DNA of 64,000 nt from Macrocystis pyrifera (Eukaryota > Sar > Phaeophyceae > Laminariales > Laminariaceae). The notes beneath the pieces were generated by a model that did no database searches, had not been told where the DNA came from, and worked only from the letters and a program-made list of their open reading frames with translations. Where the stretch lies: positions 8,613,024 to 8,677,023 of the forward strand of contig JASSKH010000001.1 of the NCBI GenBank assembly GCA_031763025.1, given 5' to 3'. Every line of letters starts with the position of its first letter. Within the stretch, counting starts at the first letter, position 1. A program made the translations under genes and the position numbers. Shown here one piece after another: positions 13,701 to 26,128 of the stretch.

Positions 13701-16700
13701 CTTGTTACGCAGAAATGGAGCAATTTTACCGAATGGGCGAAGAACCAGCATCCAGTCCTCAGCATGTTCATGGCGCACGAACTTCACCCCTTCAGCAGGA
13801 CCGAGCGGCTGAGCGTTATGCTGTGCTACCTATCCTGGGCATTCTTTATCACCGTCATGTTTGAGAAGGTGTGTCAACCGCTCGGCTTGTTTCGAACCCT
13901 TCCGACGAGACAGCGGGGCACCGTACCAATATTCGTGTCCCACATGCTTTTTATAGAAGGGGTCCTCAACATGAGCAGCCCTATACTACTTATTAATGCC
14001 GGTAGTGTTTCATGTACCTTCCCCTCAATCCGATGCTGATAGAGGTTTTGTGTAGCGCTAACCTTACGATAAGGATGGGTATCCGCAGCAAGTTAAGGCA
14101 AAGTATTTTCGACGATTGTTTCAATATCACTGGAGTATTACTTTCATTTCAAACTATTTTTTCGAGATGTACTCTACCTAGTACCTATTTATTGGCCATG
14201 CTATTGCTCATTGGGGTGCACTTTCATTTTCTCAAGGCTCTGAAAGGTTTTGCGTGGGGCTTGGTTCAACAGATCTCCTCGAGTGAGATGCCTCATAGGA
14301 CAAAAATAGATGCCTTCCTATCGTAACATGCACTGACTCACCATCAGCGCGTGCATCCCAGAGAACAATGCGATTCGTGTACAGTGGTGGTACAGTAGTC
14401 CCACCTTGTGCGACAGCTCACTTCAGTAGGATTATACCTTGGTAAGGTGATTAGCCAACGCCACAGTAGTAGCAGATTTCGACGTGTAGGGTTTGGACAT
14501 TTATTTTTCCTGGTTCGTCTGTAGAGCTTGAAGGAATCTAAGCCAGATGTTTTTGATCCACGTCGACAACAAGCATCGCCCTCGGCCCGTGTATGTAACA
14601 TCTATCGAAGGTTTGAGGAGGAGGCTATTGTAGTGCCGCTTTGAGGACGTGCGGGAGCTTTAACTCTCTCAAAACACAACGGACCTTGCCCGACGTAATT
14701 GCCCGACGTCAATACATGAAAAGTATTGCTAAAAAAAAACCAAGACAAGCATTTCGTACCAGTGAAAGGGTTCGGTTCGCCACGCCCATTTTGGAATTTT
14801 CCGGCGCCTAACATCTTGGACGAATAATGCCATCACATCATGAACAATATAACTGGGTTTCTTGCAAGGTGGGCGCGCACGATCGAGGGAAAAACACACG
14901 TGAATCGACTGTCCCAGGGCGTCTCGTGCTGGCATCGTACGTGGACCTCCGCAGCCCCCCCCCCCCCGATCCATCCCACGCTCTACTGTAGCGTGCAATC
15001 CTGTGGAATAGTGTCAGAGTTGTGTGCAATAGTGTGCAGTAGTGTGCAATAAAGTACAGTAGTGCGCAATAGTGAAGAAAATAACGTGCAATAGTGCGCA
15101 GTAAACAATAATGTGTGGTAGTTTGAAGTAGGGGTCATATTGCTATCTTCGAGCTGATGGGGGTCCTAAACCGAGACGCTACCGGATATGTATATATGTA
15201 TATCTGTGCTGAAACCCCATTTGTGGTTACCTTGTGACGTTTTAATTCATGTACAGTACGTTGCATGCCGTATTGTTAATATACGTATTTTATTTACCCA
15301 AGGTAGCCCACAGTAGCCTACTGTAGCCTACAGTAGCCTAGTTGATACGGTTGCGCGATTAGGCTTTCTCGAAGTTTGTTTTGGGGTATGACACATTGAG
15401 CTCGCAATGCAAATAGCCTCATCAATAGTAACTAGCCCCCATACAAAATCTCGGTAACCGTACCCTTGTCATCATGGCAGTGAAAGCCCATTTTCGATTT
15501 CCCTCAAGCACGAACGTTCGTTCCGTAACCGCCAAGGCCTTCGCGCTCTCGCCTTTTCTGTTTCTATTGGGACCTTGCAGTCTAACAGCGACTATGAAGA
15601 AGTATGCAGCCCGGGGTGCGAGAATCAATACCTCGGCAGGCTGACAGACGGATTCGTCGATGAAGACATCTGCGGCTCGGGCAGCGGGGTCAACGAGAAC
15701 ATGGTACGCCGCAGAAATATAGGAACACGATTTAGCTAACCATAGCTGTCACACGTAAATGTAAGAGTGGAACTAAGACCCGCACCAGTGTCGCGCGCCT
15801 GGTGTGTTGTTATCATCATCCCTTTCTTTGCTTAGGGAGGAGTGCACAGTCGGCGAGGTTTGGCTTGTCATTTGCGGCGTTGGTGTCGAGGTCTGCACTC
15901 GTGATGAGCATTCGTGCAGCGTGGAGACAGAAGTGGTGTGACACAGCTTGGTCCATATCTTTCAAGTTGTGATGCGTGTCCGGCGCGAATGGGACGAGGG
16001 TGTCGCCTATGTTAACGATGTACGTGCTCACCAAAAGCAACGCTCTGCTGCTCCTCCTCATTCGGGGCGTCACCTCATAACCCTAACTCTAACCCTGACC
16101 CAACCCCTACCCTACCCTACTACAATACCGACCTATACCTCCCGAACACAGTACAACACAAGACAAAACATGCCGAAGAAATAGCAGCATTTCCTTCAAC
16201 AACGTACTGCAAAAGTTTAGATGTACCCATTACGGGGAACCATAGTAAACAGGACCAAGTATGTCCAGTAAAAGTAGGAAATATGTAGATATTTGTGTGT
16301 ACCGTAGCTCCTATTTACTATGGTCCCCCGCAATCCTGCAGTGAGCCAGTTTGGTGTTCTAGTCGACGGTTGATGCCTTCACCACAGATTGCGCCAATGT
16401 TCAATGGCGTTATTGGTCATGGGTGGATGCGTTTTACGAGCCCTTCATGCACACATATGGGGTCGGGTGGTCTAATTCGAAGTGTTTTGCTGTCGAGGTT
16501 ATTTCGGTAAGATAACCGCTTCCTTAACGCACCATCCTGGTGATAGAAGGTCTTGTGCTGTGAGTATGTTGTACAGATATTGCGCGCAAATGACCTTTGG
16601 TTAGTGTGTAGGCGACGTCTTCGATGAAGCTTAGCTTACCCTGTGAAAGTCGCCCCCATCGTAGTTATGCTGTCTGCTGTGGGCTTGCCATATTGGTCGT

Positions 16701-19700
16701 ACTGCTGTTATTGACTGTATAACATGCGAGTGCTGATGTCATTGATATGATGTCATTGATCTCTCGATGTTGTTGATGTAGTGATGCACTGATGTCACTG
16801 GTGTGCTGACGTCATTGATCAATGCTGTGCTGAAATCACTGCAATGCTGATGTCACTGCTGAACCTGTCCAATGCTTTTCGTGACTTTGCTTTTCTCCAT
16901 TAAATTCAAGGTCTCTGTGGAGGATTACGACTACGCATGCAGCAAAATAATGCCGTGGTATGTTCTTTCGTTCATAATCGCGGCCTGCACAGTCCCATAC
17001 AGGTGAAACCCTTACCGATGAACTACGTAAACTACACAAGGTTAGGGTTAAGGCTAAGGTTACATGTCATGTCTACACAACACCCCTGTCAATTCTGTAT
17101 ACCATGGAAAATATGAACGCACGTCATACACCATGCGAAACCGCTCACACATTCAGCGCAATCAACCTACACGATACGATGGTTGTCGCTAAAAGCTCGC
17201 GCGGCAGGATACTTTGGACTGCCCACATGACTTGTGTGCGTTGGTACGGCTATGGCGGACGCTTTAGGCAACTCGAAAGAGTCGTTGTAATCTATTGCCT
17301 TTACGTTGGTCCCGTCACAAGTAGAAACTCCCATCCGCGCGCAAGAGTTGTGTGGACCGAGGGCATTTAGACCTCCTTTCGTGAGAGCCGAACCTCGTTC
17401 AAGCGAAAGAAGAATCGGTCGCGTTTAAGACCCCTGACGCGGCCAGCTGATAACAAGGAATGGAGGCGTGTGATTGGTTAATGTTATGGGTTGATGGTAT
17501 CGGCTGATACTATTGGCGGAGGCGAATGGCTGATGTGATTGTGATTGTTTGATACGATCGGCTGAGGTGATGGTTTGATGCAATGTGACAGTTTGCCGCA
17601 GCATTCAATCTTGCTTCTGATGACCCTGGTGTTGGATATCGCGCAACAGTATAATATAAAATGGTAGGGGTGCATGAATTCCAAAATTGATTATGTAATG
17701 ATATTTAATGACTTGAGGTACCAGTAGTGTAGATTAAATAGTTTTACCAAAAGAGGGACACGATATGTTAATAATAGTGTAACTTGGAGAATTGGTATTA
17801 CCAGTTTTAGTGCGGCAGAATATTGTCAGACGAAAATGACGGAAATTACAGAGTGAGGAGGATGCCAAGACCTGCCGAGCATGAGGATAATGCCGGCCAC
17901 TTGAAGGTTTCGATTAGGCGCCTAAAACAGATGAAGCTGCCCACTTCCGGATCGTCACACTTGAACCTAAAACCGAATTTGGCCATTATTGTACGTTCAT
18001 CTAATGAGCTATCCCGTGTGGGCTACTGTAGTATTTTCATACCAGGAATATGATTCGACTGTAATGTCGCGAAACATCGAAGGGGTTCGCAATGTGGTGG
18101 CATTAGTAGTTTCTTAGTTGAAGAGTCCTAGCCCGTCAGTCTGAATGTTCAGTAATGGTTATCCATATGAAACTACCCCTCTACCGCTCGATCTCGCAAT
18201 AGATGTGTGGTCAATAGTCAAATGACTGAGTCAAGCGACCAATGAGTACGCCCCCCCCCCCCCCCCCCCCCCCCCCCACCGCACCGTAGGGGCATGGCTG
18301 AAGAGATGTGCTTTATCGTGCTTAGCGGACACCTCGAGGCCAGCAGCTATACCTCCCGTAATTGAATTTTCGTCTACACGCTTCTTAGCGCTGCAACCGC
18401 TTCCGAGGTAGTGCGTCACGGTACGGCGAGTCGTATCGACGTCGCAGTTTCTCAGCTTCAGCATGCCCCTTGCTTTTCCTTGCGCTTCTGGTGCGCGTCA
18501 AAACCGCCCGTTACAGCACGGTCCTGAAGGTTCTGGCGACGTGCGGGTGCGTGCAAGACAACCCGGGATGTGTAAAGTCCTGCGTTGAGTGCCTGGGAGC
18601 TTTGATTCTCCGGATGTTCGGCGTGATCTCCATCATATGGCTGGCTTTCGGGATCAGTTTGTCGGTGAGCACTGCCGTCTCTTTGGTAGGCGACGATAGT
18701 GCGAAACTGAGGCGTGCCACGGCAGGGGTTGTTCGACCACAGTTCGATCACAGACTATTTATCGCTGACGGGGCTGCACCATGGCAACTAAACAACTACT
18801 CAGTATGTTTGGATAACATGCGTTAGATATCTACAGTCATTTGCAAGAAGAACCGTTGGAGGTCATCTACAGTAAGCTTAGACTGAGTATCGAGCTTATC
18901 TTCTAGAGATTTTTCTCATCACATTCTTCGATTGTTGTGTGAGGTACCGACATCACTGTGACTGCAATAGTTATACTAGTTACTACGAGCGAATGCGACT
19001 TTCTAGACGACGCCAAAAAAATGGGGTGCCCAAAATCAAGCCTGAACCCCCCGCCGTGACGTTTGGTAGTGCATGGTGAGGCGTTCTCAGAAAAATAACA
19101 TGGGGTTTGTGTCCCCGAAATACCCAAGCAAAAAAAACACGAGCAAGCATGGGGCAGCTATCGATCAAACGGCATGCAGCTGAACAGCGCCGCCACCGCT
19201 ATGCGCCCAGAGCCGCAAATAGGAACGACCGGAACTACATTTCTGGGGTCCGTCCTGCTGGTGTGCCTTTCGCGGTACGACCGCTGCACCATGGTGAGAC
19301 AGCTTCATGTCGGCAGCCTCGACCCAAACATTCTGTCAGGAGCACAGCTCCAGCTGCAGCAGCAACAGCACCATCCTGCTGCTCCTGGCCTTGTTTATTC
19401 CCGCTCGAGTTCTACTCGAGACTCCGGGGCCAGTACTGTAAGCACGTATTGTATGTATAATACCCCCCCAACAGCCTCTAGAAGGAGGCGCGTTCCTGAC
19501 GTTTGACTTTTACCTTCTTGCGTCGTAGATTTTGTCGATGGTGTTCCCCTGGACTCTTCTGTAACCAACGTTCACCACCTCAACCGAAAATCATGCCGTT
19601 ACGCACGCCTGTAATACCCCCTCTCCCCCTCCAGCTTTCTCTCGACGGAGGCATGTTCCTGATCACGTATATGACGGGGGTCGTGAAGAGTTGGGTGTAC

Positions 19701-22700
19701 TGGCCCATCATCGCAGGGACTCTCTTCCTATACAAGTACAAGAAGCAGAAGGCCCGTTTTGAAGCGAGGCACCCTGGACAGGTGGCCATGGCGTGGCCCC
19801 TCTCCCGTCAGGTAATTTAACGAAACATTAAAAAACAGACGCTTAAAGTGGAATATACTATCAGGTACCATACACCAATTGGTACTGTAATCTCTGCGGT
19901 CGCCTAAATAGCCGCTCTGGGCGGAAATATAAGGGCGGTTTACACATTAATATAAGTGCTAACGGTCTTTACGCTTACGCGCAGAGTGGTCGAGCAATAC
20001 CGCGGTAGGGGTACCAAGTGTTACTCTTAAATATTTCCTGGCCGGTTGAGCTCCGGAGGTGAGCAACCATTCTATGGTTTAGTATGATATTTGTTGCACT
20101 ACACTAGTATGCCAGATATTTGTCTTAGAACTAGCTAGGCGCATAGGAATGTTGATCGGGTTCGCCGACAAATGTTCTACGAACGTCATGTTAAAACGGG
20201 TAGGATATTCAGCTCATCCTGTGAGCTCCTCATATGTGTGAATATGATTTCACAACACAAAGTATCAATGAGCCACCATCCCTATCGGGGCATTGCTTAT
20301 GGGGTTAGCCTGAACTATCCCCGATGGTGCTCAATTTCATTCAAATATCATTTGCTTCTTTACATTAGTGTTGATTGTATATCTAGTATATCTACTCTAC
20401 GATATATTGTAAATGGAGTATATCGAGTATCTCTAGTGCATCCAGTATATCTACCGCAGTACATTTGATGTTTTTAGTATATCTGGGCCATGGGATTGTT
20501 CATCGGATTGCTCTTGGTTGTTGTCTTAACGTCAGTGCCAGTCTCAGTGCTCGGGGGGTGGTAGCTTCGAAATTGAGGAAACCTCCGAACACGTAAGGGC
20601 AATCGTATCGTAACCCTAACGCACTTAGGTATCAAATGGTACTATATCTATCTCGTTCTTGGTCTGTTCGTCCCCGCAATGAAGCGGCCACTATTTCGTG
20701 CTTGGTATACTTCCGCACTGAGCTCGGCCTTAGTACGGTACGCTGTTCACCTGTCTTCGACTTCGTCCGCGAAGGTTGATGCAAAGGCTGATATAAAGGT
20801 AGATGTCACCATGTTTCCATTGAGCCGTTTTTTTTTTTCCGTGTTCAACGCCTCCCCATTCTACGGCTGCACCGTCTTTGTTCCAAGCTAACCCCGAGCT
20901 AAAGCCATTGAGTCGGTATACAACCAAAATCTAGGAAGTGTAAAACACCAAAGATTGGATGACGAGATATCGTCTCGCTTGTGTTTGGCAATTTTTTACT
21001 TTCATTTCGTGAATTCCTGCAGCGTGAATTTATCATTTGGAAAAGTGGATTGGGCAGTTGTTGAGTTAGGGTTGGGGTCGGTCGGAAACCTTTGATCAGA
21101 ACATACCCCATCTACCGTAGTAAACCTGCGTGCCATGTACGATGGTTCTCAACCTCGAACTGTGCGGCGTCATACATTTTTGTTGTGAAACTGTACCTTT
21201 TCCAGGGCGATGGACTGCAGATCGAAGTAGGCGCAGACGGTCGGCCGATCGCGTACCTGAGCCCCCCCGGTTCTCCGTCGGGGGCGATGGGGAAGCCGGA
21301 GGATGACCAGGACCAGTCGCACACTCCTCAACCCACCCCGAGCCCACAGCCGGTGGGTCAACAACTTTCAAGATAATGCGCCTGACTCTGCCCGTATATT
21401 GTACGTGGTTATTCCCACGCCGGTGGTCGCCCACCCCCCGTTTCGAGTTCCTACTGGGAGGATAGATTAAGCACATGTGGGGTACCTTCTAAGAGTAGAG
21501 TTGGACCGTTGAAAACCAGGGAACGTGCGGATTTCTCGATGTTCTCAACGGTGGTAATAAGGCTGTTGTTGTCGGAGAGGGTTTCCCCACAGTTTCCATT
21601 TTTGTGAAATATGTCCAAATATGGGAAATTTCACAGAGGGCAAAATGTCAGGAAAGTAGAATGACAAATCAAAGGGAAATTACTCACAAACATGGAAAAA
21701 ACGGCTGTCTGATTACATGGGCCCTTGTTAAAAGGTACGTCGGTTGGGTTTACCTGGCTACGTACACAATTTGCGCACGTTGTGGCGTTGTCGACGTTCG
21801 AAATGTTGTGTACACGTTTTACAGTATTATCCCCTCTATACGTGTCCTATAACGAGTCAAAATGTCACGATGAGAGGTTCTGCGCCCCCCTTCGGTGCAG
21901 AGACCTTGATCTGACGGAGATTTCATGACACTGCGCAGATACTGTAGGTCACAGCAATCGCCATCTACCTACGCCGGCAGCCTCCAAACGGGACGTCAGA
22001 AGCGTTCTAGGGGAACAAATAACTCATGTGCTTCGAAGTACTTGACCAGCCGCAGAACTCATCTGAGAGACTTATGGGTGACTAGGGATGGTCGGGAAGG
22101 AGTAGACAACTCGCGCAGTTCTCACAAGCAGTGCAGATTGTATGGAAATACTGCACATCGTGATTACCGCCTGCCGAGGAGCTCTCGACGTGACACCTTG
22201 CCAAAACTATGTTTAGAATACCCGACAAGGCCCAACGGTGGTGGACCCTAGCGGCCGTAAATCGGGCGTTCAATATATTATTCGTCGCCCGCGACGATGC
22301 AACAAATTGGTACATCTATTCATGGGTACAGTATTTCCAAACGTACAGCTCTGTACCATGGAGATAGGGACATAAATAAACATCGCGCCGTCTCGCCCTG
22401 TCGGAGATGCAGACTAAAAATAATGGTGGGGTTCTTTGCTGCGCCACTGCCACCCGCAGGAACGTCTACCAGAATGCAGTTATTGGAGTCGAAACACGCT
22501 TGCTTTTGTTAGTGCATCGCGCGCAGAGGAATGTTCCCGACGTTGCTCTGCACAGGAACGTGCTGTGATACTACAGTACATCGTTGGCATTTTGCTGAAG
22601 GACTGTATGTCAGGCTACACCAAACGTAGACAGCTACTAAAAACCCCACACCTCCCACTACCACCATGTTGACTTCGTGATCATTTCAATAGTGATTTGG

Positions 22701-23477
22701 CAATCTATCCTTTGTCTATTGCACGATCGAATGAACCGGCCACCACGACAACGCTCGTCCTCTCGTGACGCCGTATCTTTGAACTACTCTCTCCTCACGT
22801 TTTGAGCAGCAATACGGCGGCAACATGGGCCCTTCTATATCGTCTGCCTACAACCCTTATGTTGGCGCGCAGCCGCAAGGGTATGGTGTGCCGCCAAACC
22901 AAGGCTACCCGGGCCCCCCGACTACCACGCCGACGGTGCCAGGGTACGGTGGGTGGCCAGCAGCAGGAGTGTTGCCGCCCGGCTGGGATTCGAAGGTTGA
23001 ACCTGACGGCCGGACGGTCTACATCGACCATAACACTAAGGTTTGGCTTTAGGTGTCGCATATGGTTTGTACCCATTCCGTCTACCTTTGTTACCTTCTT
23101 GCTGGCGGCCTACAAGACTCGCGTTAGGCAGTGCATGGTTGCGATTCATGAATGCCCGCCCTTGTTACATCATGGTCGAAGCTGCCTGGCCTGACTTCAC
23201 GAGCGATGACTGCGCTGTACTCGGCCGTTTCTGTTTCAGACAGATACTCGAAACGTCACGTATGCATAGTATTTATATTCACGTTTCACGTCAGTAACCA
23301 CAACAGGGAGCGCGGTCAGCGCCCCCTGTGAGTGACCCCGCTTTAATGTTTGTTATGATGTCATTGATATGCTGTTGGTGCTACTATTTCCAACAGCTCT
23401 GCCCTGTCTTTGTGTTCATCTGGGTGTGTCGCACGTTCTTTTACCCCTCAGACGACCCACTGGGATCATCCAGCCAT

Positions 23478-23519
<42 letters not shown>

Positions 23520-26128
23520 GCAAGAACAACAGCCGCAGCAAATGTCGCTGGGCTCTTTCGTTCCAAGCCGACCCCAATCACCCTCAGACGACGCTCCCAA
23601 CCAACAGGCTACACCGGGCTTCTATCCCAACGCCATGAGCCCCTCGGTGGGATATGGAGTAGGAATGCAGCAACCGCTTGGCCAGGGACAGTACCCGGGA
23701 CAGCACCAGCCTCCGGGCTACGCCGGAACACCTGGTTATCCGGGTCCACCGCAAATGGCACAGGGCTATCCCGGAATGCCCCAAATGGGGCAGGTATACC
23801 AGGCGCAGGTACACATGGGGCAAGGATACTCGGGGCAGCCGCAGCAGCTAATGAGCCCCCAACCGGGCTATGGTGGGCCCCTGGTCGGGGGGTACCCAGG
23901 GCAGCAGCAGCAGCAGCAGCAGCAGCTGCCCCAGGGGTACGGAGGGGGGCAGCGAATGGGGCCTCCGCCGTCGCACGTGAGCTGTACCTAGAACGGTTGG
24001 TCGAGGCATTTTTCGGTGCAGTGCTGATAGGCAGGCAAGTCGAAATGCGCGCCGGCGTTGGATTGGGATCCAGATCGATAGCGGTGCGATTGAGTGAGTA
24101 CATACACTTTCTTTTTTTTCAGATAGGCGGTACTTGATAGACAGTCCCCGAAGCGGTACCCGGTGATCGCTTCACACCGGCTGCACTGCTGTGAGTGACA
24201 TTTGTTTGTGCTGTCTTCCTAACTGTAGTTACGGCCATCTGTAGGTATTCTGTCCGAATCACCGGAGGGGGCATACGTAGAAAAAAAAGGGATGTACGTA
24301 CGTAGCGAGAAACAAGTGCGGAAGTATTTGGAAGGCCGTGGCCCGCACAGTATCCTCCCCGCCTGCCCGATTTTGGGACTTCCAAACAGTACCTATGGCA
24401 GTGCGATAAGGTATGCGTGGTGCCAAGTATGAGGTTGTAAATGTGGTTTTATGAGTGTATACTACTTGTGAGGTTCCCATGAATATTGATGGCTCTATGC
24501 GTTGGCCAATTGATCGACTATATTGTACGTAGTACCAGATGAAGAATCCCAGTAGAATATTGTGATTGCAATTGAATCATGTGTCTAACTACTGTAAGTA
24601 CTACTGCACTGTGGTGTAGGGTGCCAGGTAGTGTATGTGGTGTGGTGTAGTGTACTTGCTTTGTTGAGGAGTCGTGCGACTGTTCATAGAACATCTGCCG
24701 ACCTAAACAAACACCCTTTATCCCGTCGCATGGTATCTGTGGCGTCCCTACTAGTACCCTATTCCTACTGTAGGCATAATCTCGACCGCCTGCCCCGTTT
24801 CCACTTTACTCTGTAACACATGGACACTTGGACACGGCAGTCGTCGCAAGCATCAGCCCCCTTCGATGATGGAAATTGAGGTGTCCAATGCCGTCCCTGC
24901 GGGCGCCGCGATCCAGGTGAACATCTGAAATGCTGCTGTTTGCCGGTGTTGTGGACCTATCGGGGAGCTTGCTTATAGTTTCGATTGTAGACCCGCGGCC
25001 AGCTCCATAAATACGAAACCAGCTGTTCAATATTTACAACAGTTATAGAACAAGGACACATATGTTCTGCTGTGTTCATAGATCTGCGGTTATGTCTACG
25101 GATTCAAGATCAGCCCGCTACGTATTGCTGCAAAGACGATGCGCAGTTACAGTTCGTTGTTGTAGACCCACGGGAACTTCCATGTCTATAGGAACCGGCT
25201 TGTCAAATTCACGACTAACTTGAAGGTGCGCATATGATTCGCTTGAACAAACCTCGCTTGTTTATACATGGTATGCTTTGCGAAATCAGCTTGTCAATTA
25301 CTTGACTGCCCAAGACACGAAGGTATCAATTGTTGATAAATTACAGTCACGCACGATACAGTAGGACGAAGTCGGCGTGTCAAGCTGTTTCGGTGGCTCC
25401 ATGTAAAACATCTTGAACAAATGAAGCCGAACAACTATATGGCGTATATGTTATACAGTGTTTCGGTTTCGGCAAGGTATTAATATGCTGCCATTTCAGC
25501 TTTAATGGGTAGCTATTAATAGCCAGTTGACTCTTTTAGGATTGCAGTCCCTTGCTGGGGACAAACGGCATATTTTTCAAGTGGTTTGTCCTCAACACGG
25601 GGCTGCAGAACCAAAAAAAGAATCCATTCAGTCAGATTTATTTTAGCCAAGATGGTGGTATTAAAAATGTACTTCTGCTATACCTCTGTTGTAGAACGGG
25701 TCCTTTGTTTGTCTTTTGCAATCACGGCATGTGCAGCAACACCCTGAGAGTAAAACCTCCCGCGCGTTAAAAGCTCCGAGGTAGATGAGATCACTTAAAC
25801 ACGAGATAAAATCACCTTATCCATATCCAATGCAGGCGCTCTACCAAAGTATGTGGCTCGTGCCCGCCGCAGTCTGCCGCCCGACACCGAACCGTCATTT
25901 TTACCGTTGTTGCGATTCTAAGCTTTACCGTGTGCCGTGTATCATCTACTCCTCGCAATTCCCCTTGCACTCTTGCCCTACATCGTATGATATTACACGC
26001 TATTATCTCCCATCTCCCATCTCCTGTGTGTAATGTTTCCCTCGCAGAGCCCTTCTCTGACAGGTGTGGTGTACGTAGCAGGCTACTATCTCCGAGGGCT
26101 CGTCCGCGGGAGATCGCCCAATGAGTAA
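10787..26128 (+). CDS. Copy A: four-helix membrane protein with WW domain and Pro/Gln-rich tail (12 exons)
   Basis: Exons: 10787-10891, 12570-12659, 13713-13868, 15581-15703, 16911-17002, 18517-18664, 19635-19811, 21221-21352, 22807-23040, 23452-23976, 24857-24916 and probably 26048-26128. All have GT donors and AG acceptors, and phases are compatible (about 640 residues). The ATG was chosen because copy B also begins MF with an equal-length exon. Order: soluble N-terminus; helix 1 in exon 3 (LSVMLCYLSWAFFITVMF); Cys-containing loop (exon 4); helix 2 (exon 5); CGC-x6-C-x3-C-x2-C segment and helix 3 (exon 6); helix 4 followed by lysines (exon 7); WW domain split over exons 9-10; polyQ and PGQ-rich region; short tail. 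Four helices put both ends on the same, presumably cytosolic, side. The EWAKNQHPVLSMF...RTERL segment before helix 1 loosely recalls polycystin-1-type proteins; that is a guess. WW domains bind proline-rich ligands. Substrate and process are unknown. Confidence 0.75.
12160..12220 (+). repeat. CCTA/CTAC tetranucleotide microsatellite
   Basis: Nearly perfect CTAC repeats (about 12 units with one interruption) in intron 1 of copy A. Confidence 0.85.
12712..12738 (+). repeat. Interstitial telomere-type repeat (TTAGGG)4
   Basis: Four consecutive TTAGGG units in intron 2 of copy A, just downstream of exon 2. Shorter or degenerate TTAGGG/CCCTAA tracts occur near 16077-16110, 28775, 31314, 56065-56095 and 56336-56360, so telomere-like sequence is scattered internally. 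Confidence 0.85.
12885..13055 (+). repeat. AGT/AGC-rich trinucleotide field
   Basis: Irregular GTAGTA/GCAGTAG units in intron 2 of copy A. Frames here read as polySer on one strand and Tyr/Thr-rich on the other, which is repeat composition rather than a gene. Confidence 0.6.
16231..16330 (-). mobile_element. MITE copy 2 (inverted orientation)
   Basis: Starts TACGGGGAACCATAGTAAAC and ends CTATTTACTATGGTCCCCCG; the core is the reverse complement of copy 1 (GTGTGTACCGTAG against CTACGGTACACAC). It lies in intron 4 of copy A. About 100 bp, non-coding. Confidence 0.8.
18186..18287 (+). mobile_element. 5'-truncated LINE 3' end with poly(C) tail
   Basis: GTGTGGTCAATAGTCAAATG and CCAATGAGTACGCCC followed by more than 30 C residues match the last bases of the LINE at 38310-38372 (GCGTGGTCAATGGTCAAATG, CAAATGAGTACGCCC, then C-run). 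The similarity stops about 60 bp upstream of the C-run. This is what target-primed reverse transcription that stopped early would leave. It sits in intron 5 of copy A. Confidence 0.65.
22807..23976 (+). CDS. Copy A exons 9-10: WW domain and polyQ/PGQ region
   Basis: Exon 9 (22807-23040) encodes a Gly/Pro/Tyr-rich lead-in, then the first WW tryptophan and strand 2 (LPPGWDSKV, DGRTVYIDHNTK). Exon 10 (23452-23976) opens TTHWDHP, giving the second Trp and closing Pro. The phase-0 intron falls inside the WW domain, as in copy B. A run of about 15 CAG codons (near 23476-23514) follows, then PGQ/QMGQ-type units to a GTGAGC donor. Canonical WW residues (two Trp, Tyr-Ile, His, Asn-Thr, final Pro) are all present, so binding to Pro-rich partners is plausible. 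Confidence 0.8.

Noticed and set aside
23328-24137. 269-residue Ala-rich ORF over the CAG run
   Set aside because: It is a frame-shifted reading of exon 10 of copy A; the QPQMGQ frame agrees with copy B and with the WW domain.
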